From: Candidatus Epulonipiscium fishelsonii
GTDB taxonomy: Bacteria > Bacillota > Clostridia > Lachnospirales > Cellulosilyticaceae
NCBI GenBank assembly: GCA_001983455.1
Contig: LJDB01000105.1
Span: forward strand, 1-48,468
Direction of reading: 5' to 3'
Length of the DNA: 48,468 nucleotides
Of this stretch, positions 27,380 to 37,547 are shown in pieces; position 1 is the stretch's first letter, and every line of letters starts with the position of its first letter. Under the pieces are notes generated by a model, which saw only the letters and a list, made by a program, of their open reading frames with translations, made no database searches and was not told the DNA's origin. The translations under genes and the position numbers were made by a program.

Positions 27380-28012
27380 ATGAATAAAAAAGGAATATGG
27401 CCTTCTATTTTAGCAATAGTTGCAGTTCTTGGCGTTGGCATTTATGCATATGCAATGACCTACTATCAACCAATAAGCAATGTATCCATAAACTATGGAT
27501 ATAAGTATTATGTAGATGGAATAAGGGTATTAAATGGAAATCCATCGCTTAAATATCAAGGCGTAATATATGCACCACTAGATAATATATTACAAGCATT
27601 AGGATATAATACAGCTGTGCAAGATGATGGAGTATCAATTACATCAAGAAATATATCAGGCCCAACATATTATCCACCTGCAAATATGTTACCACAAAAT
27701 CAACCTCCTGTAGGGCCAGTGGCAGGAACTCAATCAATTAGAGCATTTATTTATTCAATTGATTTTGCATCAGATAGCCTAGTTGTATATCCTGACGGAC
27801 AACCAAATAATCCAATAAGATTAAATGTAACGCCTCAAACTAATATTATGTTTAGTGATGGAAGAAGAGCAACTTTTTCTGACTTAAATTTAAATATGCC
27901 TTTAAAAGTTACCTATTCTTCAAACATGACAAAATCAAATCCACCTCAAGCTAATGCAACATCTATTACAATAATACAAGCTTATGTTACACCAGTTCCA
28001 ATACCTAGATAG
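27380..28012 (+). CDS. Secreted or membrane-anchored hypothetical protein with a CuAO-like motif
   Basis: An N-terminal hydrophobic segment (WPSILAIVAVLGVGIYAYAM) is followed by one divergent wall-binding-like repeat (YYVDGIRVLNGN then VIYAPLDNILQALGYN). After a Pro-rich linker comes a beta-rich tail resembling a single-stranded-binding or stalk domain (IRLNVTPQTNIMFSDG). At 210 residues I do not recognise a family. The repeat suggests envelope location. It has its own RBS hairpin and terminator, so it is probably monocistronic. Confidence 0.65.
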   Translation: MNKKGIWPSILAIVAVLGVGIYAYAMTYYQPISNVSINYGYKYYVDGIRVLNGNPSLKYQGVIYAPLDNILQALGYNTAVQDDGVSITSRNISGPTYYPPANMLPQNQPPVGPVAGTQSIRAFIYSIDFASDSLVVYPDGQPNNPIRLNVTPQTNIMFSDGRRATFSDLNLNMPLKVTYSSNMTKSNPPQANATSITIIQAYVTPVPIPR

Positions 28013-28033
28013 TTATTTTTTAATATATACAGA

Positions 28034-28066
28034 AAATCCTAGCTAAATTATTTAGCTGGGATTTTT
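28034..28066 (+). terminator. Terminator after the secreted hypothetical gene
   Basis: AAATCCTAGCTAAA pairs with TTTAGCTGGGATTT (one G-T pair) around a 3-base loop and ends in a T5 run. It lies 25 bases before the AroE-AroK start. Confidence 0.8.
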
Positions 28067-28091
28067 GACACAAATAGTAAGGAAGAATAAT

Positions 28092-29468
28092 ATGGAACAA
28101 TTAAAAATAGACGTGGGGACAAAATATAACTCTATACATCAAAATATAAAAGCTTTATATGGAATTATTGGTAAAAACTTGGATTATACTTTACTTGAAG
28201 TAATTAATAACATCTTTTTTGAAATGAAAGGATTAGATGCAACTTACTCCATTTATAACATACCAAATGGACATTCCGAGAATATAGTTAATGCAATAAA
28301 ATCACTAGGTATAAGTGGGATAAATGTAGCTGTACCATATAAACATCAAATAATAACTCAACTTGATGAGATTTCTCCAGAGGCAAAAAAAATTGGTTTA
28401 GTTGATACTATTAAAATAGAAAGAAACTTGTCTAAAGGTTATAATACACAATATTATAGTTTTGGAAAGATGTTGAGTCGAGAGCGTATAAAAATTGTAA
28501 ATCGAGATTTCTATATTTTGGGAGCTGGAAACATTGCAAAAAGTGTATTTTGGTATTTAAAAGATAACGGAGCAAGAAATGTAACAATTGTATCAAGAAA
28601 TATAGAAAAAGCTCAAAAGGCATTTAGCCAATCAGTTTATGATTGTGGAGAAGAAGTTTCTATTATAGAATATAAAAATATAGGCAAAGGTTATGCAATT
28701 ATTAACACAACATCTTGTGGAACAACTGCGAATATTGATACAACACTAGTGGATAAAAATATATTTGTCAACTTTGAAGTAGCAATAGATTTGGTTCATA
28801 GTCCAAATGAAACTTTATTTTTGAAACGTGCAAAGGAAAAAGGAAAAAAAGCAGTTTCAGGATTATATATGCTAGTTGCACAAGTTATGAAGATGCAAGA
28901 AATTTGGCAAAATAAGATTTATAATGAAAAAGATGAAGAACAAGTTTTTAAAGAAGTGCTTCAATATTTTAAAAAATGTAAAGACACTGTTTTTTTGATA
29001 GGGTTTATGGGTAGTGGAAAAACAGTTGTGGGACAATATTTGGCAAAGTCTCTAGGGATGAACTTTATTGACTGTAATAAAATAATAGAAAACGATTTGA
29101 ATAAATCAGTTTCAGCAGCCCTTGAAGAAGAAGGAGAACAAGCTTTTAGAGAAAAAGAATATTCCATTTTGAAAGGGATTAATTTAAACAAACCTACAAT
29201 TATTGCTACTGGAAGTGGATGCGTCACATATTATCCTAGCTACGAATATTTAAAAGATAAAAAAGTAGTATATTTATATAATGATTTTAATACAATTTTT
29301 GGGAGAATTAGAGATAATAAAAGCTGTCATATAGTTAAGTCGAGGCAGGAAATAGAAAATTTATACAACTATAGATTTGAAGTATATGAAGAACTTGCTC
29401 AATATATTATTTACTGTAGAAATAAATCTATAAGGGAAATAACTAATGAAATAAAGGAATATCTTTAA
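28092..29468 (+). CDS. Fused AroE-like/AroK-like protein with eroded active sites
   Basis: The ATG at 28092 follows AAGGAAG. Residues about 15-270 resemble shikimate dehydrogenase: LYGIIGK, GINVAVPYKHQI, GYNT and a Rossmann GAGNIAKSVF. Residues about 300-458 resemble shikimate kinase, with Walker A GFMGSGKT, FIDCNKIIE, FREKE and ATGSG. Against E. coli AroE the S-x-S shikimate site is replaced (LDYTLLE), the NTD catalytic Asp is Gln (NTQ) and GAVNT is GLVDT; only the PYK Lys remains. In the kinase half FxDxD is FIDCN, GGG is GSG and the RPLL Arg is absent. The fold is clear, but activity is doubtful, especially for AroE. No other aro gene is nearby. Confidence 0.75.
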   Translation: MEQLKIDVGTKYNSIHQNIKALYGIIGKNLDYTLLEVINNIFFEMKGLDATYSIYNIPNGHSENIVNAIKSLGISGINVAVPYKHQIITQLDEISPEAKKIGLVDTIKIERNLSKGYNTQYYSFGKMLSRERIKIVNRDFYILGAGNIAKSVFWYLKDNGARNVTIVSRNIEKAQKAFSQSVYDCGEEVSIIEYKNIGKGYAIINTTSCGTTANIDTTLVDKNIFVNFEVAIDLVHSPNETLFLKRAKEKGKKAVSGLYMLVAQVMKMQEIWQNKIYNEKDEEQVFKEVLQYFKKCKDTVFLIGFMGSGKTVVGQYLAKSLGMNFIDCNKIIENDLNKSVSAALEEEGEQAFREKEYSILKGINLNKPTIIATGSGCVTYYPSYEYLKDKKVVYLYNDFNTIFGRIRDNKSCHIVKSRQEIENLYNYRFEVYEELAQYIIYCRNKSIREITNEIKEYL

Positions 29469-29544
29469 TATTTTTTCATTGTGAATAATAATATTGAAAA
29501 AATGGATAAACTATAATTAAGAACAATTTTTAGGAGGACTTATT

Positions 29545-30102
29545 ATGATTTCAGCAGGAGATTTTAAAAACGGGGTTACAATTGAACTTGATGGTAACTT
29601 GTGTCAAATTATTGAGTTTCAACATGTTAAACCTGGAAAAGGTGCTGCTTTTGTTAGATGTAAAGTAAAAAATGTTAAAACTGGTGGGGTTGTTGAAAGA
29701 ACTTTCAGACCAAATGAAAAAGTGCCTAAAGCTCATATTGAAAGAAAAGATATGCAATATTTATATTCAGATGACGAGCTGTCTCATTTTATGGATACAA
29801 CAACATTTGATCAAATTGCTGTTAATAAAAGTGAAGCAGAAGCAAGTTTAAAATTTGTTAAGGAAAATGAAATGGTAAAAGTTCTTTCTCATGAGGGAAA
29901 AGTCTTTGGAATTGAGGCACCTCTTAATGTTGATTTACAAATTACCGAAACAGAACCAGGCATTAAAGGAGACACTGCACAAGGAGCAACAAAACCCGCA
30001 ATTGTGGAAACTGGAGCTAGAGTAATGGTGCCTTTATTTATTGAGCAAGGGGAAGTTATTAGAATTGACACCCGTACAGGGGAATATATGGGAAGAGCTT
30101 AA
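29545..30102 (+). CDS. efp: Elongation factor P
   Basis: This 185-residue three-domain EF-P rescues ribosomes stalled on polyproline. Start [17 protein letters not shown], tip lysine K32 in KPGKGAAF, and the C-terminal signature [32 protein letters not shown]. It is monocistronic, with a strong terminator. Confidence 0.97.
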   Translation: MISAGDFKNGVTIELDGNLCQIIEFQHVKPGKGAAFVRCKVKNVKTGGVVERTFRPNEKVPKAHIERKDMQYLYSDDELSHFMDTTTFDQIAVNKSEAEASLKFVKENEMVKVLSHEGKVFGIEAPLNVDLQITETEPGIKGDTAQGATKPAIVETGARVMVPLFIEQGEVIRIDTRTGEYMGRA

Positions 30103-30111
30103 AACTATAAG

Positions 30112-30143
30112 TAAAGGCGAACTGACCAGTTCGCCTTTATTAT
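30112..30143 (+). terminator. Terminator after efp
   Basis: AAAGGCGAACTG and CAGTTCGCCTTT form a perfect 12-bp stem with a 2-base spacer, followed by a T-rich stretch. It also lies at the 3' end of the convergent FMN-lipoprotein gene and could serve both. Confidence 0.88.
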
Positions 30144-30157
30144 TCATGTTTGTAAGT

Positions 30158-31897
30158 TTATTCTACTGTAATATTAACAGGAATTTGATATTCAGTAGCT
30201 TTATTAATAGCTGAAACAATATCACCATGACTATCGTCTAAAGACATTGATGCAGAAGCTACAACATCTATCAACATTGCTTTTTCATCATCGGATAAAG
30301 CATTAAATTTTTCCACATCTTCAGCATTTTTACTATCTGCTTTAAGTGGTCTACCATTTATATCAGAACAATACTTATTAAACCATTCACTAACTTCGCT
30401 TGCAGTCATACCTTTAAATAATTCTTCATAACCTGCAATTTGACTTGACCAAGTACCAATTCCAAATTTATAGTCGTTCCCACGGTCTTTTTTACTAGCC
30501 CAATTTCCTTCAAACTGTTCAAGGAAAGAAGTTTCATCGTATACTTTTACAGTATCAATTTCACCATCATGATCTTTATCACAGTTGTATTGTTGCCCTG
30601 GAAATCCACCAAAATTAGAAGCTGTTGCAGTGCTAGAGTTTGGAGATAACACTTCAGATTGGTCAATATTGATTGCTACAATATTATTATCTTCATCATA
30701 TAAAGCAGCCGCAATAACGTTGTTGAAGCTATAAATTGGTGTACCAGTACTATCTTTTCCTGGGCCTATACGTCCAGTAAAGTCTGCTCCAAGACCTAAA
30801 CTCGAAATTTTACCACTTGGTATAGCTACTCTATTGTTATATGCATCTTCAATTGCTCCAATAAGACTTCCGTGTTCATCGTCCAAAGACATTGATGCAG
30901 AAGCTACAACGTCTACTAGCATTGCTTTTTCATCGTCTGATAAAGCGTTAAGTTTTTCTATATCTGCTTCATTTTTACTTTTTGCGTTAAGCGGTCTACC
31001 ATTTATATCAGAGCAATATTTATTAAACCATTCTCTAATTTCTTCAAGAGTCATTCCAACTAATACTTGCTCAAATTTATCAGCTTGCTCTGCCCAAGTA
31101 CCAGATGTCATTACATAACTTTCGCCACGTTCTCTTTTGGTGTTCCATGTATCAAACACTTCTAGATAAGCATTATCATCCGCATATTCCGCACTACCAT
31201 ATGATTGACCAGGATATCCTGCAAATTTTGGTGCGTCAAAATTAGGGAACTCAAGATTTGGAGTAAATACTTCTAGTTGATCAAATCTAAGAGCTGATAC
31301 TCTTCCCTCTTGGTCAAAAACAACAGCTGCGTACACTTCATTAAATGAATACATTGGCAGGTTATCTACACTATCTTTTCCTATACTTAAACGACCTCTT
31401 GCTGTCATTCCAAGGCCAAGAGTTGCAGGAGCTGTATTAACTTGTTCTGCAATGAATTCTTCTTTCAATATAGGGTATGGATATTCTTCTGGATTAATAG
31501 CGTTATTTACTGCGTAGATTATACCTTCACTAGTTTTACTTGCACCAGAAACTACATCTACATCTGTGTTTCCGGCTTCTACTATAGCAGGTGGAAGATT
31601 TTCCACAGCAGGAGTACATATACCTGGAGTTTCTTTTGGAGCTTCAATTTCTAAATTTACGATAGAACCTTCTATCATCGTAACTTTTGCAGTAATTTTA
31701 CCGCCAAATCCATCTCCGTAGCCTGTAAGTATTTCCTCTTCTATAATGTTAACTTCGGTAACTGGCTCAGCTTCAGTGGTTTCTGCCACTTCGGCAACTG
31801 GCTCAGCTTCAGTGGTCTCTGCCACTTCATCACTTTGGCATCCACTCATCATTACCATCATCGAAGCAATAAGTATAGCTGTAAATTTTTTGTTCAT
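30158..31897 (-). CDS. FMN-binding-domain lipoprotein with two C-terminal repeats
   Basis: A lipoprotein signal (ASMMVMMSGCQ) is followed by a duplicated ETTEAEPV linker and an FMN-binding domain (about 55-140) with the flavinylation-type motif DVVSGASKTS. Two homologous repeats of about 180 residues come next, each starting LGLG and holding GKDS, PMYSFN or PIYSFN, YPGQ/FPGQ, GTW, EWFNKYCSDINGRPL and ASASMSLDD. The layout matches a clostridial family of FMN-binding lipoproteins of uncharacterised function. A role in extracytoplasmic electron transfer alongside the reductase at 20764 is inference. RBS AAGGAG. Confidence 0.8.
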   Translation of the reverse strand: MNKKFTAILIASMMVMMSGCQSDEVAETTEAEPVAEVAETTEAEPVTEVNIIEEEILTGYGDGFGGKITAKVTMIEGSIVNLEIEAPKETPGICTPAVENLPPAIVEAGNTDVDVVSGASKTSEGIIYAVNNAINPEEYPYPILKEEFIAEQVNTAPATLGLGMTARGRLSIGKDSVDNLPMYSFNEVYAAVVFDQEGRVSALRFDQLEVFTPNLEFPNFDAPKFAGYPGQSYGSAEYADDNAYLEVFDTWNTKRERGESYVMTSGTWAEQADKFEQVLVGMTLEEIREWFNKYCSDINGRPLNAKSKNEADIEKLNALSDDEKAMLVDVVASASMSLDDEHGSLIGAIEDAYNNRVAIPSGKISSLGLGADFTGRIGPGKDSTGTPIYSFNNVIAAALYDEDNNIVAINIDQSEVLSPNSSTATASNFGGFPGQQYNCDKDHDGEIDTVKVYDETSFLEQFEGNWASKKDRGNDYKFGIGTWSSQIAGYEELFKGMTASEVSEWFNKYCSDINGRPLKADSKNAEDVEKFNALSDDEKAMLIDVVASASMSLDDSHGDIVSAINKATEYQIPVNITVE

Positions 31898-31941
31898 ATT
31901 ATGTATCTCCTTAACAATTTAATTTATTATATAACGTAATT

Positions 31942-31970
31942 ATTTTATCATAATCTATCAATCTATACAA
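31942..31970 (-). promoter_or_regulatory. Sigma-A promoter of the FMN-binding lipoprotein
   Basis: On the minus strand TTGTAT (31970-31965), a 17-base spacer and TAAAAT (31947-31942) with an extended-10 TG lie 44 bases before the start codon. Confidence 0.6.
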
Positions 31971-32070
31971 TGTATTTTTATGCAATGATATAATTATTTT
32001 AGATTCCAGTTCGAATACCTATCAATACTAAAAAATTTATTTATAATTTTAGTATAAGGAGGACCTTAAA

Positions 32071-32323
32071 ATGAAAACAAGAAAGTTGGTATCGGTTTGA
32101 TTTTGCAACAAAATATTTAAAGTTAGGAAAAAAAGAAGGCTTAAAACTAGGTGAATAAAAAGGCTTAAAAGAAGGTTTAAAACAAGGTGAGGAAAAATTA
32201 AAACAAGAGAAAATTGAAATAGCAATAAATTTACTAGATTTATTGGATTATGAAACTATTGCACTAAAAACAAAATTGTCACTAAAGAAAGTTAGAGAAA
32301 TCAGAAAGTCAATAGAGCAATAA
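32071..32323 (+). pseudogene. Decayed Rpn/PD-(D/E)XK-type nuclease gene, mostly its C-terminal tail
   Basis: A good RBS (AAGGAGG) and ATG at 32071 lead to a stop after nine codons. In another frame the tail LGKKEGLKLGE, a stop, then KGLKEGLKQGEEKLKQEK, EIAINLLDLLDYETIALKT and KKVREIRKSIEQ is readable to the stop at 32321. The KEGLKxGE repeats followed by a short helical LLDLLDxETI segment are typical of the C-terminus of Rpn-family nucleases. The nuclease domain is deleted. Confidence 0.65.
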
Positions 32324-32378
32324 ACTTATAGTGAATGTACGGATGTTTAAAAGTTAAGTGCATAATGAAGGAGAAAAT

Positions 32379-34361
32379 ATGTTCAAATTACAATCAAATT
32401 ATAAACCAATGGGTGATCAACCACAAGCAATTGAAGAATTATCACAAAGTATTAAAGAAGGAAATAAATTTCAAACGTTATTAGGTGTTACAGGTTCGGG
32501 AAAAACCTTTACAATGGCAAACATAATTCAGGACGTGCAAAAGACTACACTAATAATGGCACATAATAAAACGTTAGCAGCTCAATTGTATAGTGAGTTT
32601 AAAGAATTTTTTCCAGACAATGCGGTTGAATACTTTGTATCATACTATGATTACTATCAACCAGAAGCATATGTTGCTCATAATGATACTTACATTGAAA
32701 AAGATGCAAGTATCAACGAAGAAATAGAGAAGCTACGCCATTCTGCAACAACAGCTTTGATGGAAAGAAAAGACGTAATAGTGATTTCTAGTGTATCTTG
32801 TATATATGGCTTGGGAGACCCAGAGGAATACGCAAGTCAAGTTGTTTCTCTAAGAGAAGGAATGATTGTAGATAGAGATGATGTATTGAAAAAGCTAGTT
32901 AGCATTCAATATGATAGAAATGACCATGATTTTGCAAGAGGTACATTTAGAGTAAGAGGAGATACAGTTGAGATTATTCCCGTAGAAGGTGGAGGGCAAG
33001 CTGTACGAATTGAGTTTTTTGGAGATGAAATTGAGAGAATTTCAGAAATAGATATTGTTACAGGAAATGTAACAGGATATCGTGACCATGTTGCAATTTT
33101 TCCAGCATCCCACTATGCTGTTTCACAAGAAAAAATGAACTTAGCAATTAAAAGGATAGACATTGAATTAGAAGAACGACTTAAAGAGCTAAGACAACAA
33201 GATAAACTCCTTGAAGCACAAAGGCTTGAGCAACGTACAAATTTTGATATAGAGATGCTTACAGAAATGGGGTATTGTTCTGGAGTTGAAAATTATTCAC
33301 GTCACCTTGCTGGCAGAGAGGAAGGTAGCACACCATTTACACTAATAGACTATTTCCCAGATGATTTTTTAATTATCGTAGACGAGTCACATATTACAAT
33401 CCCACAAATTAGAGGTATGTATAATGGAGATAGAGCAAGAAAAACTGTACTAGTTGATTATGGGTTTAGACTACCTTCAGCACTAGACAATAGACCGCTT
33501 CGCTTTGATGAGTTTGAAAGAAAAATACATCAAATGCTTTTTGTTTCTGCAACTCCTGCTCAATATGAATTGGAACATTCTGCTGTTGTTGCAGAACAGT
33601 TAATAAGACCGACTGGGCTTCTTGACCCTATAGTGGAAGTGCGTCCTATAAAAGGCCAAATAGATGATTTGTTGCACGAAATTCATTTATTGGCTCAAAA
33701 AGGAGATAAAATATTAATTACTACTTTAACCAAAAGAATGTCTGAAGATTTAACTGATTATCTGGCCGAAATGGGTGTGAAGGTAAAATATTTGCATTCA
33801 GATATAAAAACATTGGAAAGGGTTGAAATTGTTAGAGATTTAAGATTGGGTGTATTTGACGTGCTTGTTGGAATAAACCTATTAAGAGAAGGTCTTGATA
33901 TTCCTGAAGTTTCCTTGGTCGCAATTCTTGACGCTGACAAAGAAGGATTTTTACGTTCAGAAACTTCTCTAATTCAAACTATTGGTCGATGTGCAAGAAA
34001 CTCCAACGGAAAAGTTATTATGTATGCAGATAGGATAACAAGGTCAATGGATGTTGCAATTAAAGAAACAAAAAGAAGGCGTGAAATTCAAAATCAATAT
34101 AATATTGAAAATGATATAGTGCCACAGACTATAAAGAAAGATATAAGAGATTTAATTGTAGCTACAAAATTAGTTAAAGAAACTAATAAAGATTTATTCG
34201 AACAAAAAGACCCTGAGTCTATGTCTAAACAAGAACTGGAAAAAGCTATTAAAACACTAGAAAAACGAATGAAAAAATTTGCTGTAGAATTACGTTTTGA
34301 AGAAGCAGCTCAAACAAGGGATACTTTGACAAATTTAAAACAAATATATAATTCGTTATAA
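32379..34361 (+). CDS. uvrB: Excinuclease ABC subunit B
   Basis: This 660-residue nucleotide-excision-repair helicase starts at ATG 32379 behind AAGGAG. Walker A GVTGSGKT is at 36-43; the [11 protein letters not shown] beta-hairpin, DESH box ([15 protein letters not shown]), [25 protein letters not shown] and a C-terminal UVR motif are intact. uvrA and uvrC, often adjacent, are not in this window. Confidence 0.97.
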   Translation: MFKLQSNYKPMGDQPQAIEELSQSIKEGNKFQTLLGVTGSGKTFTMANIIQDVQKTTLIMAHNKTLAAQLYSEFKEFFPDNAVEYFVSYYDYYQPEAYVAHNDTYIEKDASINEEIEKLRHSATTALMERKDVIVISSVSCIYGLGDPEEYASQVVSLREGMIVDRDDVLKKLVSIQYDRNDHDFARGTFRVRGDTVEIIPVEGGGQAVRIEFFGDEIERISEIDIVTGNVTGYRDHVAIFPASHYAVSQEKMNLAIKRIDIELEERLKELRQQDKLLEAQRLEQRTNFDIEMLTEMGYCSGVENYSRHLAGREEGSTPFTLIDYFPDDFLIIVDESHITIPQIRGMYNGDRARKTVLVDYGFRLPSALDNRPLRFDEFERKIHQMLFVSATPAQYELEHSAVVAEQLIRPTGLLDPIVEVRPIKGQIDDLLHEIHLLAQKGDKILITTLTKRMSEDLTDYLAEMGVKVKYLHSDIKTLERVEIVRDLRLGVFDVLVGINLLREGLDIPEVSLVAILDADKEGFLRSETSLIQTIGRCARNSNGKVIMYADRITRSMDVAIKETKRRREIQNQYNIENDIVPQTIKKDIRDLIVATKLVKETNKDLFEQKDPESMSKQELEKAIKTLEKRMKKFAVELRFEEAAQTRDTLTNLKQIYNSL

Positions 34362-34369
34362 TGAATTAT

Positions 34370-34399
34370 AGGAGCATATTATTTAACTAATATGCTCCT
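34370..34399. terminator. Bidirectional terminator between uvrB and dacF
   Basis: AGGAGCATATTA/TAATATGCTCCT is a perfect 12-bp stem with a 6-base loop in the gap between convergent genes. T tracts are modest on either side. Confidence 0.75.
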
Positions 34400-34419
34400 T
34401 CTGTATATTTTGTGTTAAT

Positions 34420-35745
34420 TTACTTTAATGTTTTTTGAACTTTTTTGTGAAACTTCAATTTATTTTTATCGTCAAAAAAATATTTTTTTCTGCGTAATCG
34501 TAGCATTAAGATTAGAAATAAGCTAACACTAATACAAACTACTGTTGGATAAATATAGGTAAAAGCATCTACGTTAGAGGTATCCTTTGGAAATACATAA
34601 GGTGAAGGAGCAGGTAAAAACTTGATATCTGATATCATAAGTTCACACGAAGCTAACCTTTTGCCTTTATAAGTGTAATTTACTTCTCCGACTATATCAC
34701 CAATATTTTTTCCAAAATTAATATGTTTTGGTAGTGTCATATTTAAATCCAAATCTTGTTTTTTAATGTTTGAGCTAACTATTGCATTTAAAGGCTCTTT
34801 CACACTAATTTCACATGTTGCAACTTCATATAATTTTCCACTATGGATTGAATAAAGAGGCAATATAGTTAAAATATCTTTTGGCGTACTAAGGTTTAAA
34901 GAAGTGAATGAACTAAACCCGTAATTTAATAATTTATTTGTATCATCATAATAGTTTAATCTATTACCTTTTAATATAACTGTTATTAAGTCGATATTTC
35001 CTTGTCTTGATGCAGTTACTAGTGTGTTTCCAGCTTGAGAAGTATATCCTGTTTTTCCTCCAATTACATCTGAACGAAACATTTGGCTATCACGTATCGA
35101 ATTCATTAGGCTATGTTGTTGTGATAAATAAATAATTTCATCTGATACATTTGTAGCAGGAATTCTATAAGTTGGGTGCGACATAATTTCTAAAAAATAT
35201 TCATTATTATAAATTTCACGCATAATCAAAGCCATATCGTATGCTGTTGTATAGTGATTTACGTCATGAAATCCATGAGGATTTACAAAGTTTGTATTTA
35301 CCGCTCCAATATCTTGTGCACGTTGGTTCATCATTTTACAGAAATTTTCTATACTTCCTCCAATAGTTTCGGCAAGCCCGTTAGCTACATCATTTGCAGA
35401 CCATAAAAGTAGTCCGTGAAGTGCCTGATCAACAGTAATAACCTCTCCAATATCCATCCCTATATTACTACTTTCTTTATCTAGAGAATAAACCGCCTCT
35501 TTTGAAAAAGTCACTGTGTCTGTGGGGGACAAATTCTCTATTGTTAAAAGTGCTGTCATAAGTTTTGTTATACTAGCTGGATAGTATTTTTCATTAGCAT
35601 TCTTTGCGTATAGTACTGTTCCTGTTTTCGCATCTATAAGAATTGCTGCTTCCGCATTTATATTGGGTACAGAGGAAGCATATATAGAATTGGCAAAGCA
35701 TAATATATATGCAACTAAACATAAGTATTTAAAATATTTTATCAT
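34420..35745 (-). CDS. dacF: D-alanyl-D-alanine carboxypeptidase, DacF type
   Basis: This 441-residue low-molecular-weight PBP has a signal peptide (YLCLVAYILCFANSIYA) and an S11 peptidase domain with SITK (58-61), SAN in LLWSANDVANG and KTG in GGKTGYTSQAG. A PBP5-like C-terminal beta domain and a C-terminal membrane helix (VVCISVSLFLILMLRLRRKK) follow. It trims D-Ala from peptidoglycan stems. In spore formers DacF-type enzymes adjust cortex cross-linking; that this copy is sporulation-specific is inference. RBS AAAGGAGAA. Confidence 0.9.
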   Translation of the reverse strand: MIKYFKYLCLVAYILCFANSIYASSVPNINAEAAILIDAKTGTVLYAKNANEKYYPASITKLMTALLTIENLSPTDTVTFSKEAVYSLDKESSNIGMDIGEVITVDQALHGLLLWSANDVANGLAETIGGSIENFCKMMNQRAQDIGAVNTNFVNPHGFHDVNHYTTAYDMALIMREIYNNEYFLEIMSHPTYRIPATNVSDEIIYLSQQHSLMNSIRDSQMFRSDVIGGKTGYTSQAGNTLVTASRQGNIDLITVILKGNRLNYYDDTNKLLNYGFSSFTSLNLSTPKDILTILPLYSIHSGKLYEVATCEISVKEPLNAIVSSNIKKQDLDLNMTLPKHINFGKNIGDIVGEVNYTYKGKRLASCELMISDIKFLPAPSPYVFPKDTSNVDAFTYIYPTVVCISVSLFLILMLRLRRKKYFFDDKNKLKFHKKVQKTLK

Positions 35746-35933
35746 ATAGTAAAATTCTCCTTTCGTATTTCTTAGTATAACAGAAAAATATTAAAATAGT
35801 AAAGACAAACTGTGTAATTTATGTAAAAATTGTTAAGACTTTTTAAAAGAGGATAAACTAGATATAACTTTGTATAAAATTTTTGATTTATTATACTGAG
35901 TATCTTATATTAAATATTAGAGATGATATTAAG

Positions 35934-36167
35934 ATGATAAGAGCTAAAAAGTTAAGATTATATCCAACTCCAGAACAAGAACATTTATTTTTGCAGTTTG
36001 TAGTAATGGAATTAAAAGTAAAAATATAAACAAAAACCATAAAGAAGTTAGAAAAAAGATTACGTAGGTTGCAACGTAAAATCTCAAATAAATACGAGAT
36101 AAACAAAAACAGAAAGGAGTATGTCAAAACTAGCAACATTATAAAATTAGAAAACTTGCAAATATAA
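35934..36167 (+). pseudogene. Relic of an IS200/IS605-family tnpB
   Basis: Two fragments of a TnpB/OrfB protein remain in different frames: MIRAKKLRLYPTPEQEHLFLQF from 35934, the conserved TnpB N-terminus, and KKLEKRLRRLQRKISNK with NRKEYVKT, an internal TnpB helix pair. The RuvC domain and both element ends are gone. The rest of 35746-36205 is AT-rich; the dacF ribosome binding site is at its left edge. Confidence 0.75.
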
Positions 36168-36205
36168 GACTAAAAGTTTTATAAGGTTTTGGCAAGGTAA
36201 TATAT

Positions 36206-36850
36206 TTGGGAGAATTTATTAAAAATCATAAATTTTTGGTGGGAGTATGTATTGTTATAATTGGAGCTATGATTTATAATCCAAACACTTCAAAGGATGA
36301 TATAATTATACTTCCAAAAGAAAATGAACTAGTGGAAGAATTAAACGCAAAACAACTTCAGGACATTGACATAACATCAGAATTATCAGATAATAATATA
36401 GTTGATAACTCTGAAAATATACAACAAATTCCAGTTTATATTTGTGGTGAAATTAATAACACTGGGGTATATTGGGTTAACGAACATAGTTTAATTCAAG
36501 ATGTTATCAATATGGCTGGAGGAGTAACATCTGATGCTGATATGACTGCTATAAATCTTGCCCAAATATTGCAACCAAATTCACAAGTCGTTGTTCCAAA
36601 AAAAGGAGTAATCTTAAATACTATTAATACTGGCCAAATTAATAATACTGGTGAAGACAAAATTAATATTAATTTAGCAGATTTAGTCCAGCTGGAAACC
36701 CTGCCAAATATAGGAGAAGTTAAAGCTCAGGCAATTTTGGACTATCGTGAAGAACATGGTAGTTTTAGCAGTTTAGAACAATTGAAAGAAGTATCTGGAA
36801 TAGGTGAAAAGACTTATGAAGGTTTAAAAGATAGTATAAGAATAAATTAA
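36206..36850 (+). CDS. comEA: ComEA-family DNA-binding protein
   Basis: A membrane anchor (FLVGVCIVIIGAMIY) precedes a SLBB domain (IPVYICGEINNTGVYWV to VVPKKG) and a C-terminal helix-hairpin-helix pair (ININLADLVQLETLPNIGE, then SLEQLKEVSGIGEKTYEGL). ComEA binds transforming DNA outside the membrane. The TTG start at 36206 follows AAGG at 8 bases; no better start keeps the anchor. It begins a compact run that includes comEC. Confidence 0.85.
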   Translation: MGEFIKNHKFLVGVCIVIIGAMIYNPNTSKDDIIILPKENELVEELNAKQLQDIDITSELSDNNIVDNSENIQQIPVYICGEINNTGVYWVNEHSLIQDVINMAGGVTSDADMTAINLAQILQPNSQVVVPKKGVILNTINTGQINNTGEDKININLADLVQLETLPNIGEVKAQAILDYREEHGSFSSLEQLKEVSGIGEKTYEGLKDSIRIN

Positions 36851-36860
36851 GGGGATTATA

Positions 36861-37547
36861 ATGAAAAAAAAAGTATTAGTTGTAGATGACGAAAAATTAA
36901 TAGTTAAAGGAATAAAATTTAGTTTAGAAAAAGAAGATTTATTGGTTGACGTTGCATATGATGGTGAAGAAGCAATCAACTTAATAAAATCTGAGAGCTA
37001 TTCTGTTATTATATTGGATTTAATGTTGCCAAAATATACGGGCTTTGAAGTTTGTCAAATAGTTAGAGAATTTTCAGATGTACCTATAGTTATGTTAACT
37101 GCTAAAGGTGAGGATATGGATAAAATCATGGGTCTTGAATATGGAGCAGATGATTATGTTACAAAGCCATTTAACATATTGGAGCTGAAAGCCAGAATTA
37201 AAGCTATATTAAGACGAACATCAAATGAAAATAATAAAAATGGAAAAAGAATGTTAGAAGTAGGTGGCATGCGTCTAGAGCAAAGTAGTAGACGTGTATT
37301 TTTAGATGACAATGAAATAAATTTAACAGCAAAAGAATATGATATGTTAGAACTGTTTGTGACTAACCCTGGTAAAGTATATACTAGAGAACAATTGTTA
37401 AATACTATATGGGAGCAGGGCTATCCTGGAGATGTTCGGACAGTTGATGTTCATGTAAGAAGATTAAGAGAAAAAATTGAAAGAAACCCCGGTCAACCAG
37501 AGTATATTTATACTAAATGGGGAGTTGGTTACTATTTTAAGGATTAA
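36861..37547 (+). CDS. OmpR/PhoB-family response regulator
   Basis: The receiver domain has the acidic pair VVDDE, phospho-acceptor D53 in IILDLMLP and VTKPFN. The winged-helix output domain begins near residue 130 (LTAKEYDMLELFVTNPGKVY, then VDVHVRRLREKIE). At 228 residues it resembles PhoB/WalR proteins. It pairs with the kinase that overlaps its 3' end. Signal and targets are unknown; linkage to comEA and a GerM-like gene suggests envelope or competence control, which is inference. Confidence 0.92.
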   Translation: MKKKVLVVDDEKLIVKGIKFSLEKEDLLVDVAYDGEEAINLIKSESYSVIILDLMLPKYTGFEVCQIVREFSDVPIVMLTAKGEDMDKIMGLEYGADDYVTKPFNILELKARIKAILRRTSNENNKNGKRMLEVGGMRLEQSSRRVFLDDNEINLTAKEYDMLELFVTNPGKVYTREQLLNTIWEQGYPGDVRTVDVHVRRLREKIERNPGQPEYIYTKWGVGYYFKD

